Shown here piece after piece: positions 42,447 to 50,674 of a stretch of DNA of 64,000 nucleotides. The notes under the pieces are model-generated. The model saw only the letters and a list, made by a program, of their open reading frames with translations. It made no database searches and was not told where the DNA came from. Made by a program: the position numbers and the translations under genes. Source of the DNA: Bacteroidaceae bacterium. GTDB taxonomy: Bacteria; Bacteroidota; Bacteroidia; Bacteroidales; Bacteroidaceae. Location of the stretch: positions 62,001 to 126,000 of the forward strand of contig JAFXZY010000007.1 in assembly GCA_017541025.1 (NCBI GenBank), read 5' to 3'. The first letter of the stretch is position 1, and each line of letters opens with the position of its first letter.

Positions 42447-45401
42447 GGTCAGCAGAAGAAGAGTGCATTCACCGGTTCTGCTGCTGTTGTTGGTGCAGAT
42501 GAGATTGGCAAGATTCAGGCTACCAATGCCGTTGATGCTATCAAGGGTAAGGCTGCCGGTGTGCAGATCTACTCTGGTTCTGGCCAGCCTGGTACTACTC
42601 CTACCATCCGTATCCGTGGTTTTAACTCTCTGGTTGCCGGTCAGGAGCCCTTGATCGTATTGGACGGTAGCCCCTTCGACGGATCACTGAACGATATCAA
42701 CCCCGGTGACGTTGAGAGTATGAGCGTTCTTAAGGATGCTGCTTCAACCGCTTTGTACGGTGCTCGTGGTGGTAACGGTGTTATCATCATCACAACCAAG
42801 ACCGGTAAGCGCCATAAGGATGCTGAGATTAACTTCGAGGCTAAGTGGGGTAGCAATATGAAGGGTAGCCGCGACTACGACCAGATTAAGGATCCCCGTG
42901 GTTACTACGAGACATACTATCAGGGTCTTTACAGCTATGCTACAAACCAGATGGGTCTGCCCTCTAATGCAGCTTGGCAGTGGGCTAACCTGAATACCAT
43001 CGACCGTGCCGCTGGCTTCGGATTGGGATACCAAATTTATAATGTACCCGCAGGAGAAGCATTTATCGGTACTAACGGCAAGGTAAACCCCAATGCCAAG
43101 TTGGGTAACGTAGTAGTCGGTTCTGATGGCGTATCTCAGTTCCTGCTTACTCCCGACAACTGGAGCGATGCTATTTATAGCAAGGGTCTGCGTCAGCAGT
43201 ACACCATCTCTGCCAGCGGTGCCAGCGATAAGGGTACATACTATGCCAGTGCTGATTACCTGAGCAACGAGGGTATCACCCAGGCCAGCGACTACAAGCG
43301 TCTGACTACCCGTTTGAAGGCTGATTATATGCTGAAGAAGTGGTTGAAGTTCAGCACAAACATGAGTTACAACCACAACGATCGTAACAACCTTGGTAAT
43401 GAAGGTAATAGTGATTCAGGTAACCTGTTTGCCTTGCACAACATTGCTCCTATCTATCCTATGTTCATTCGCGACAAGGATGGTAATATCCTGCAGCACC
43501 AGGCATCCGGCATTGCTATGTACGACTATGGTGAAGCAACTTCTGTCCTGGGTCTTAGCCGTCCTTATCTGGGTCAGAGTAACCCCATCAGCGACCTGTT
43601 GGTAGATACCCGTCACAGAGAGGCTAACACCTTCAACGGTAGCTTCAACTTTGATGTTTACCTGCCCAAGGGCTTCACATTCACCTCTATTAACAACGTA
43701 TTCCTGAATGAGTATCGTTACACCAGCGTAACTAACCCCTACTTCGGTCAGTACAAGGCTAACAACGGTACCGTTTACAAGGAGCACTATCGTTTCCTGA
43801 GTACCAACTTCCAGCAGCGTCTGAACTGGCACGAGAAGTTCGGTAAGCATGATGTTGAGTTAATGGCTGCTCACGAGTACTATCGCTACAAGACATACGA
43901 TCTGGATGGTCAGAAGCACAACATGTTCTCTCAGCAGAACAAGGAGTTGAACGGTGCTGTTATCCTGGATGCTACAGGTAGCTCTGTAGGCGAGTACAAT
44001 ACAGAGTCTTGGTTGTTCCGTGGTATGTACAGCTTCGCAGACCGTTTCTATGCACAGGCTTCTGTAATGACTCAGGCTTCTTCTGCTTTCCATCCCGATC
44101 ACCGTTGGGGTGTGTTCTGGAGCGCCAGCTTCGGTTGGATGATCTCTAAGGAAGACTGGTTCAAGGCTACGTGGGTTGATGACTTGAAGTTCAAGGTAAG
44201 CTACGGTGAGAACGGTAACGATGCCGGTTTGGCAGGTTACTACTACACCAACCGCTATACAATTGTAAACTCTAACAACCAGGTATCTCTGTCTCCCTCT
44301 TCTCTGGGTAAGAACGAGAACTTCTCTTGGGAGAAGAGCGGCAAGTTCAATATCGGTTTCGACTTCAGCCTCTTCAAGGATCGCTTGTACGGAGGTATCG
44401 AGTACTACAACAACCGTACCGTTGGTCTGATCAGTTCTGTTCCTTACGCACCCTCATTCGGTTACTCAAGCTTCTACGACAATATCGGTAACATGAGCAA
44501 CCAGGGTGTTGAACTCGACCTGCACGGCGTACCCGTTCGCACCAAGGATCTGGAGTGGACCATTTATGCTAACGTAACCAGCAACCACAATAAGATTACC
44601 GAGCTTGCTGACGGCCGTAAGACCCAGAAGGTTTGGGATATCGACGATAATGGTAACCTCGTTAAAGAGTATCAGGGCTACAGCAGTGGTTCTTACTACT
44701 ACACCGAGGGCCTGAGCCGTTACACTTACTACACAAAGCGCTATATCGGTGTTTATAACGAAGATAACTATGCTCTCGTTGGCGATGCTTCTTACGATCC
44801 TTCTAAGGGTGGTATGGCTATGTACAGAAAGAATGTTAAGGATGCAGACGGTAACGTTACAGGTACTGTCGGAACCTTGAACGGTTCAGAGGCTGACTAT
44901 TATGTATGCGGCAACGTACTGCCTCGCGTATATGGTGGTTTCGGTACTACACTTACTTATAAGGGCTTCGACCTGAGCGTTGACTTCCAGTATCAGTTGG
45001 GCGGTAAGGTTTACGATAGCGAGTATGCCAGCCTGATGTCATTCAACGATGGTTATGGATACCACGTTGACCAGCTGAATGCTTGGACTCCCGAGAATAT
45101 GTACAGTAACATCCCCCGCCTGAATGTAGGTGACTCATTCAATGCTACAGCTTCTGACCGCTTCCTCACCAGCGCAAGCTGCCTGACATTGGGTAACGTA
45201 ACCTTTGGTTACACATTGCCAAAGAATGCACTTGCCAAGATAGGTATTAATAAGGTACGCGTATATGTTGTAGGTGACAACCTGTACACTTGGTCTGCTC
45301 GCAAGGGTCTGAACCCCAGCATGTTCCCAACAGGAAGCAGTACAGGTCTTAACTACAGCCCCATCCGTACAATCAGCGGTGGTATTCAGGTTGGTTTCTA
45401 A
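42123..45401 (+). CDS. SusC/RagA-family TonB-dependent transporter (right module)
   Basis: 1092-residue channel with the same signal peptide and regulatory-like domain as the left SusC (first ~109 residues), then a different plug and barrel (VVAYGQQKKSAFTGSAAVVG ... VLDGSPFDGSLNDINPGDV ... VLKDAASTALYGARGGNGVIIITTKTG). It ends in ISGGIQVGF, with the C-terminal aromatic used in barrel assembly. In the orientation given, the switchable promoter reads into it. susD follows after 44 bp. Codon use is strongly biased, suggesting high expression. Confidence 0.94.
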   Translation: MGKKILSILACMLMTASMALAQKQITGTVVDAESGEPLIGVAVRVPDSSVGVLTDVDGKFSITLPAGAKSLNFSFMGMKPATLTARDGMKVSLETNTKAMDEVIVVAYGQQKKSAFTGSAAVVGADEIGKIQATNAVDAIKGKAAGVQIYSGSGQPGTTPTIRIRGFNSLVAGQEPLIVLDGSPFDGSLNDINPGDVESMSVLKDAASTALYGARGGNGVIIITTKTGKRHKDAEINFEAKWGSNMKGSRDYDQIKDPRGYYETYYQGLYSYATNQMGLPSNAAWQWANLNTIDRAAGFGLGYQIYNVPAGEAFIGTNGKVNPNAKLGNVVVGSDGVSQFLLTPDNWSDAIYSKGLRQQYTISASGASDKGTYYASADYLSNEGITQASDYKRLTTRLKADYMLKKWLKFSTNMSYNHNDRNNLGNEGNSDSGNLFALHNIAPIYPMFIRDKDGNILQHQASGIAMYDYGEATSVLGLSRPYLGQSNPISDLLVDTRHREANTFNGSFNFDVYLPKGFTFTSINNVFLNEYRYTSVTNPYFGQYKANNGTVYKEHYRFLSTNFQQRLNWHEKFGKHDVELMAAHEYYRYKTYDLDGQKHNMFSQQNKELNGAVILDATGSSVGEYNTESWLFRGMYSFADRFYAQASVMTQASSAFHPDHRWGVFWSASFGWMISKEDWFKATWVDDLKFKVSYGENGNDAGLAGYYYTNRYTIVNSNNQVSLSPSSLGKNENFSWEKSGKFNIGFDFSLFKDRLYGGIEYYNNRTVGLISSVPYAPSFGYSSFYDNIGNMSNQGVELDLHGVPVRTKDLEWTIYANVTSNHNKITELADGRKTQKVWDIDDNGNLVKEYQGYSSGSYYYTEGLSRYTYYTKRYIGVYNEDNYALVGDASYDPSKGGMAMYRKNVKDADGNVTGTVGTLNGSEADYYVCGNVLPRVYGGFGTTLTYKGFDLSVDFQYQLGGKVYDSEYASLMSFNDGYGYHVDQLNAWTPENMYSNIPRLNVGDSFNATASDRFLTSASCLTLGNVTFGYTLPKNALAKIGINKVRVYVVGDNLYTWSARKGLNPSMFPTGSSTGLNYSPIRTISGGIQVGF

Positions 45402-45445
45402 TTTAGATACATTATACTGTTAAAGATTAATTTAAGAAAGAATTT

Positions 45446-47092
45446 ATGAAAAATATTAATAAATCTATTAAGGGTATTGCCGTTCTTATGTGTATGGCCT
45501 CTTTGACGGGATGTATCAAAGAGACCTTCCCTATGGGCAGTACCGCAACAGAGGAGCAGGTTCAGCTGTCTCCTGCAGCTACTCAGGCCCTTGCCGATGG
45601 TATGCCTGCTTCGATGCTGTATGTTCCTTCATCTTGGGTAGACGATGGAAATCACTTCTGTTTCGGCTACGGTACCGAGATGATTTACCGCGATATGCTG
45701 ACTGGTGACTATTATCAGACTGGCGAGACAGGTTATAGCCACTTTATCTCTTGGTCACGTAATATGTATATGGGCGATGGTTACCTGAAGACTCAGTACC
45801 ACTGGAACTTCCATTATCTGTGGTGGTTGCTTGGCGTTAACCAGGTAGTCGGTGCCGTAGATCCCGAGGTTGCTACCGATCAGCAGAAGGGCCTGTTGGG
45901 TGCTGCATTGGCTTTCCGTGCTTTGGCTTATCTGGATTTGGCCCGTATGTACGAGTTCCTGCCTAACGAGAAGTTCCTCGACGGCAAGAACAAAGACGGC
46001 AACAGCGTGTTAAACCTGACTGTACCCATTGTTACCGATGCCACTACTCCAGAGCAGGCTGCAAACAACCCTCGTGCTACACGTGAGGAAATGCTGAAGT
46101 TCATTGAGAGTGACTTGGATGCTGCTGAGAAATATATTACTTTCCAGACCACTACCAATGGTGGTACCATGCCTGATTTGGCTTGTGTATATGGTTTGAA
46201 GGCTCGTCTGTACATGTGGGTTGAAGACTATCCAAAGGCTAAGGAATATGCCCGTAAGGCCATTGATGCAGCCAAGGTTACTCCTCTTACTAAGGAAGCT
46301 GCCCTGAACCCCGTTAGCGGTTACAATACTGCCAGCGACTTTATGTGGGCTATTCAGCAGAACTCTCAGACTGATGCTGTTCAGACAGGTATTGTCAACT
46401 GGACATCTTGGGTTAGCAACCAGTGTACATTTGCTTACACAGGTCCTGCTACTAACTTGTTTGTTGTTATCGACAAAAGAATGTACGATCGTATCTCTGA
46501 TACCGACTGGCGTAAGCTCCAGTGGATCGGTCCCGAGGGCAGTCCTCTGAACGATCAGATTCAGACGGTTGTTTCTGCTGAGGCAGGTCCTGTCAATCAG
46601 TATCTGATTCCTTATGTAAGTGTTAAGTTCCGTCCCGGTCAGGGTAACTCAGACGACAGCAACATTGGTGCTGCTACAGCACTTCCTGTAATGCGTGTCG
46701 AGGAAATGTACTTCATCGAGGCTGAGGCTGCAGAGCATGTTTCTGCCGGTTCAGGTGCTGCTCTGTTGACTTCTTTCATGAAACAGTATCGTGATCCTAA
46801 CTACACATTCACAGATCAGGGCTTCGGCGCTGTTGAGGAAATTGTATTCCAGAAGCGTGTTGAGTTGTGGGGCGAGGGTCAGACCTTCTTCGACATCAAG
46901 CGTCTTGATATGTCTGTAACACGTGGTTACAAAGGTACTAACTGTACCGATACCAGAAGCTGTCTGAACACCAACGGACGTCCTGCATGGATGAACCTGG
47001 TAATGGTTCGTACAGAGTCTAACAACAACCACGCTCTTGAGGGTATGAATAATCCCGATCCTTCAGATTTATACACTCCATGGACAGAATAA
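45446..47092 (+). CDS. SusD/RagB-family surface lipoprotein (right module)
   Basis: 548 residues, lipobox CMASLTGCIKE. SusD features: AALAFRALAYLDLARMYEF, ACVYGLKARLYMWVEDYPKAKEYARKAIDAAK, VMRVEEMYFIEAEAA and ELWGEGQTFFDIKRLDM. It is only distantly similar to the left SusD, so the two modules should bind different ligands. The lipoprotein gene follows after about 30 bp. Confidence 0.94.
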   Translation: MKNINKSIKGIAVLMCMASLTGCIKETFPMGSTATEEQVQLSPAATQALADGMPASMLYVPSSWVDDGNHFCFGYGTEMIYRDMLTGDYYQTGETGYSHFISWSRNMYMGDGYLKTQYHWNFHYLWWLLGVNQVVGAVDPEVATDQQKGLLGAALAFRALAYLDLARMYEFLPNEKFLDGKNKDGNSVLNLTVPIVTDATTPEQAANNPRATREEMLKFIESDLDAAEKYITFQTTTNGGTMPDLACVYGLKARLYMWVEDYPKAKEYARKAIDAAKVTPLTKEAALNPVSGYNTASDFMWAIQQNSQTDAVQTGIVNWTSWVSNQCTFAYTGPATNLFVVIDKRMYDRISDTDWRKLQWIGPEGSPLNDQIQTVVSAEAGPVNQYLIPYVSVKFRPGQGNSDDSNIGAATALPVMRVEEMYFIEAEAAEHVSAGSGAALLTSFMKQYRDPNYTFTDQGFGAVEEIVFQKRVELWGEGQTFFDIKRLDMSVTRGYKGTNCTDTRSCLNTNGRPAWMNLVMVRTESNNNHALEGMNNPDPSDLYTPWTE

Positions 47093-47121
47093 TGTGAAAC
47101 ATATAAATAATGATTACAACT

Positions 47122-48072
47122 ATGAATAAGATAAAGTTCGCATTAGTGTCTCTGGCACTGGTTCTTGGTTTTACTGCTTGTAACAAGAACAATTATGAGT
47201 ATGAGCCTGGTAATCCTGCCATAACAGGTAACAAGGTCGTATTCTTCGATGACGAAGAGAACCTGACATTGGCTCTCACCGACACAGAAGTAGAGATTAC
47301 TCTGAACCGCGCTGATACCGAGGGTGAGTTGACCGTGCCCCTGATTGTAAAGTCTGCTCCAGACTTTGTAACAGTTCCCGAGTCTGCTACATTCGCAGCC
47401 GGTGAGGCTCAGACAACAGTTAAGTTGGAAATCGGTGAAGATATGGAGCCATACGTTACTTATTTGGTTAAAATCTGTATCCCGGAGAAGTTTACTCAGC
47501 CTTATGCAGAAGATGCCGGTTCTCCTGTTTACAATTTCACTTTGTTCAAGGAAGACTGGGATCACATTGCTGATGGTGTATTCACTTCTACCGTTGCAAT
47601 TAAATCTTCATGGGAGCAGGAACTGCAGTACTCAGAGTACCTTAACCTTTATCGTCTGCCTGACCTGTTTGCTGAGGGTGGTAATGTATATTTCCACTAT
47701 GACGGTCTGATTGAGGTAAATGAGCAAAAAGAGGTAATTACGGAAACTGAAGAGGGTATGGACACTGCGTATGTTGACACTACCTATTACAAGCAAGATT
47801 TCTACTTCACAGACGCTAATGGCAAGCACATTACTCAGTTCGGTACTGCTTTCGTTCACCCCTCATACGGTGAGTTGATAGCTTACATCAACGAGGGTTA
47901 TGAGATGGGATACGAAGAGTTTACCGATGAAGAGTCTGGTGAATTGGTTAAGGAATTCTACTGGGTTTGGGCTCTTAAGGTATCCGCCGGTTCATTCGGC
48001 GAGAACTATCAGTATTACGATGTAATCGAGTGGGAAAGAAAACCCTGGGAAGAAAAGAACGCTGAAGAATAG
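47122..48072 (+). CDS. Calx-beta-like surface lipoprotein (right module)
   Basis: Lipoprotein signal LALVLGFTACNKN. The N-terminal domain (about 30-135) has the acidic strand pattern of a Calx-beta/BACON-like fold (TDTEVEITLNRADTEGELTV ... VTVPESATFAAGEAQTTVKL). The C-terminal domain is acidic and aromatic. It corresponds in position and domain plan to the left module's lipoprotein, though the sequences are clearly different. Start at ATG 47122 (MNKIKFAL) preferred over 47110. A terminator hairpin follows. Confidence 0.78.
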   Translation: MNKIKFALVSLALVLGFTACNKNNYEYEPGNPAITGNKVVFFDDEENLTLALTDTEVEITLNRADTEGELTVPLIVKSAPDFVTVPESATFAAGEAQTTVKLEIGEDMEPYVTYLVKICIPEKFTQPYAEDAGSPVYNFTLFKEDWDHIADGVFTSTVAIKSSWEQELQYSEYLNLYRLPDLFAEGGNVYFHYDGLIEVNEQKEVITETEEGMDTAYVDTTYYKQDFYFTDANGKHITQFGTAFVHPSYGELIAYINEGYEMGYEEFTDEESGELVKEFYWVWALKVSAGSFGENYQYYDVIEWERKPWEEKNAEE

Positions 48073-48098
48073 AATTATCATCTATTAATACTATCTTT

Positions 48099-48144
48099 AG
48101 AGGATGGTATGCACGAAAGGGATGCATATCATCCTCTTTTCTTT
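48099..48144 (+). terminator. Terminator after the right susCD-lipoprotein genes
   Basis: AGAGGATGGTATGCA pairs with TGCATATCATCCTCT (14 of 15) around nine bases and is followed by TTTCTTTT. It separates the C10 protease from the susCD transcript. Confidence 0.75.
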
Positions 48145-48225
48145 TGCTATAAGGGATTCTGTATCTTTGAGACTTCTTTCCGATTCTACTTTCTCTCGGA
48201 TAATAAAATAATTTTCCGTATTTAT

Positions 48226-48256
48226 TTTGTTTATCGCTCACTTACTTGTAACTTTG
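48226..48256 (+). promoter_or_regulatory. Independent promoter of the C10 protease
   Basis: TTTG (48226-48229), 19 bp, TAACTTTG (48249-48256): a full match to the Bacteroidetes consensus, 33 bp before the start codon. The protease therefore need not follow the invertible switch. Confidence 0.65.
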
Positions 48257-48289
48257 CATCCGTTTATTATAAAAAGGTATAATATTGGT

Positions 48290-50656
48290 ATGAAGAAAAC
48301 GCTACTTTATGTATTATTGGCACTTGTTGGAATCCTTAGTGCTGGAGCTCGCGAAATTTCCTCCTCCGAAGCATTACAGAATGCTATTATGGCCCTTGAA
48401 GATGACGCAGAAGCAAAAGCAATTCTGCAGGATGGCGCCGGCTTGCATCTGATGCACACGCAGAAGTCGGGTGAAAAGACGTTGTTTTATGTCTTCGAAA
48501 CAACAGAGGGAGGATTTCTGATTGCCTCTGCCAACGATAATGCCAATGCTGTATTAGGCTATACTGCCAATGGTACGTTCCGTGAAGCGCTAGCCATCCC
48601 ATCGTTCAAATCCTGGGTGGGTGATTGTACCAAGGCGTTGACATTTGTTGCAAACCAACCAGAAGCCAGCTTTAAGGATGACCATAATAGACAAGGGTCA
48701 TTCCGTAGTAAAGCCCGGCATGCCAATCTGCCGGAAAAAATATCTCCGCTTTTAGAGACTATTGCCTGGAATCAGGGAGCACCCTATAACAGATTCTGTC
48801 CGCTGGTTCAGGGGACCAGATGTGCTACCGGCTGCGTAGCAACAGCTATGGCTATGGTGATGAAATACTGGGAATGGCCTATACACGGTACAGGAGAAGC
48901 CTCTTATACAAGTTCTACGTATAATCTGGAACTTAGTGCTGACTTCAGCCAGTCAACCTACGAGTGGAAATCCATGCTCAACAGGTACGACGGTGAATAT
49001 ACCGATGAGGAAGCTGCTGCCGTTGCCAAACTGATGAGCGACGTGGGTATCTCTGTCAGGATGGATTATGGGCCCTCAAGCGGTTCATCAGTATTAAGGG
49101 TCCCTATAGCTTTGGTAAATAACTTTTTTTACAATAAAGGCGTGAAATATCTGGAGAGATGTTATTTCGATACAGAAGAGTGGAATAGTATCATTAAGGG
49201 TGAATTGGCAGATAAGCGCCCCGTACTGATGAGAGGCTTTAACTTTTCAGAGTTTGTCGGACATCTGTTTGTGTTGGACGGTTATAATGCAAATGGTCTC
49301 TACCACGTAAACTGGGGGTGGGGAGGCACCAGCAATGGCTATTTCGATGTGAATTTCATGAGTCCTGACTACCAGGGTATTGGCGGTAGTAATGGCGGAT
49401 ATGTTGCAGAGCAGGCAATCCTGGCAGACCTGTATCCCGACAGAGAGGGAAACTCGGAGTATGCCATTAATATGTTTTGCAAAAGTGGACTCGCTTTCGA
49501 TGAAAAGAAAGGATTTACTATGGAACTCCAGAATAACAGTCTGATACCTTATGAGGGCGAGCTGGGTATTATCGCAGAAAAAGATGGTGTTATAATATCA
49601 AAGGTAATGGATTCCTGCTCAGGCAATTATGCTATTCCCTCTATGGACCAAAGGGGTTATTTTTATAAGTTAGACGAACTGGGCCTTACTGCCAGTCAAA
49701 TAGGAGAGGGCAATAAATGCTACGTGTATCCGGCATACAAAGATGCAAAGGGCAACTATGTAAAAATCTCAGCTCCAGTTTACAAGAATGACCGTATGGC
49801 TATTTCTTGTAAGGGTGGTGCCTTAGCTGTAGATAGTCCGAATGATAATGTCGCTAAGCTCTCGCAGGTAAGCCTGGCTCTGGACGGTTTGGCTTTTCCC
49901 GGCTATCCGATTTACTTTAAAGTTCAGGTTAAGAACGAAGAAGGAGCCGGAGAGTTCAATAATCTGATTGGCGTGGAAATTTCAAACTCAAAGGGAACAG
50001 CTCTTGGCGCAGGTTACGATTGTAAGATAATTCCAGGAGGAAGCAGTGCCGACTTCTATATCAAAGTAGAACCTAGAACTCTTTCTGCCGGTTCATATAG
50101 GGCTAACATAATATATGGTTTCTATAACGACTATGATAAGTTAAGCACTAAACACACCACCTTTGTGGTGAATCCAGCTCCAGCCTCTGCCCGACTTGCA
50201 TATTCCAATGCTGTATTCTTCGGTAATCGAGTTGAGGAAGGGGCACCGGTGGATATTACGATGGATGTTACTAATACGGGTGGCTATACCGAACATGAAT
50301 TTGCTGCATATCTGTTCCCCAATTCAGGTTCAGGCGAAGTGTATTCTGTTGGAGTTTTAGGCCCAGTCTCCTGTCGTATTACTGCAAACAAGAAAAATCA
50401 GATTAAGATTAGTGGAATCATGGATCTTCAGCCGGGAAGCTACTTTTGCCAAATTCGCGACAATACCATAGGTGCATGGGTTCCTAGCGGTACAAAGCAC
50501 AGCTTTACTGTTACCGAGTCTGTTACAGGAGTTGGGTGTTCTTATGGGGTCTATGAGTCTTCTGGGACTTATGGGTCATATGATCTCTCTGGTCGCAAGG
50601 TTCAAAATCCCAGCAAGGGTGTTTACATTATAAATGGAAAAAAGGTGGTTTATTGA
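48290..50656 (+). CDS. Secreted C10-family cysteine protease (streptopain/interpain-like)
   Basis: 788 residues from MKKTLLYVLL. Signal peptide about 1-20, an inhibitory propeptide (about 21-150, with SEALQNAI and GGFLIASANDNANAVLGY), and a papain-fold C10 domain with Cys182 in TGCVATAMAMVMKYW, His325 in GHLFVLDGY and the NWGWGG oxyanion/Trp strand. Long beta-sandwich repeats follow (about 410-760), then the YDLSGRKV...GVYIINGKKVVY tail. Related enzymes are streptococcal SpeB and Prevotella interpain A, which degrade host proteins. Placed behind susC-susD-lipoprotein, it mirrors the M6 protease of the left module. Confidence 0.92.
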   Translation: MKKTLLYVLLALVGILSAGAREISSSEALQNAIMALEDDAEAKAILQDGAGLHLMHTQKSGEKTLFYVFETTEGGFLIASANDNANAVLGYTANGTFREALAIPSFKSWVGDCTKALTFVANQPEASFKDDHNRQGSFRSKARHANLPEKISPLLETIAWNQGAPYNRFCPLVQGTRCATGCVATAMAMVMKYWEWPIHGTGEASYTSSTYNLELSADFSQSTYEWKSMLNRYDGEYTDEEAAAVAKLMSDVGISVRMDYGPSSGSSVLRVPIALVNNFFYNKGVKYLERCYFDTEEWNSIIKGELADKRPVLMRGFNFSEFVGHLFVLDGYNANGLYHVNWGWGGTSNGYFDVNFMSPDYQGIGGSNGGYVAEQAILADLYPDREGNSEYAINMFCKSGLAFDEKKGFTMELQNNSLIPYEGELGIIAEKDGVIISKVMDSCSGNYAIPSMDQRGYFYKLDELGLTASQIGEGNKCYVYPAYKDAKGNYVKISAPVYKNDRMAISCKGGALAVDSPNDNVAKLSQVSLALDGLAFPGYPIYFKVQVKNEEGAGEFNNLIGVEISNSKGTALGAGYDCKIIPGGSSADFYIKVEPRTLSAGSYRANIIYGFYNDYDKLSTKHTTFVVNPAPASARLAYSNAVFFGNRVEEGAPVDITMDVTNTGGYTEHEFAAYLFPNSGSGEVYSVGVLGPVSCRITANKKNQIKISGIMDLQPGSYFCQIRDNTIGAWVPSGTKHSFTVTESVTGVGCSYGVYESSGTYGSYDLSGRKVQNPSKGVYIINGKKVVY

Positions 50657-50668
50657 CCACCTTTTTCT
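50639..50668. terminator. Bidirectional terminator between C10 protease and glmS
   Basis: AAAAAGGTGGT and ACCACCTTTTT form a perfect 11-bp stem with A- and T-runs on either side, containing the protease stop codon. It serves both converging genes. Confidence 0.75.
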
Positions 50669-50674
50669 ATCTTG

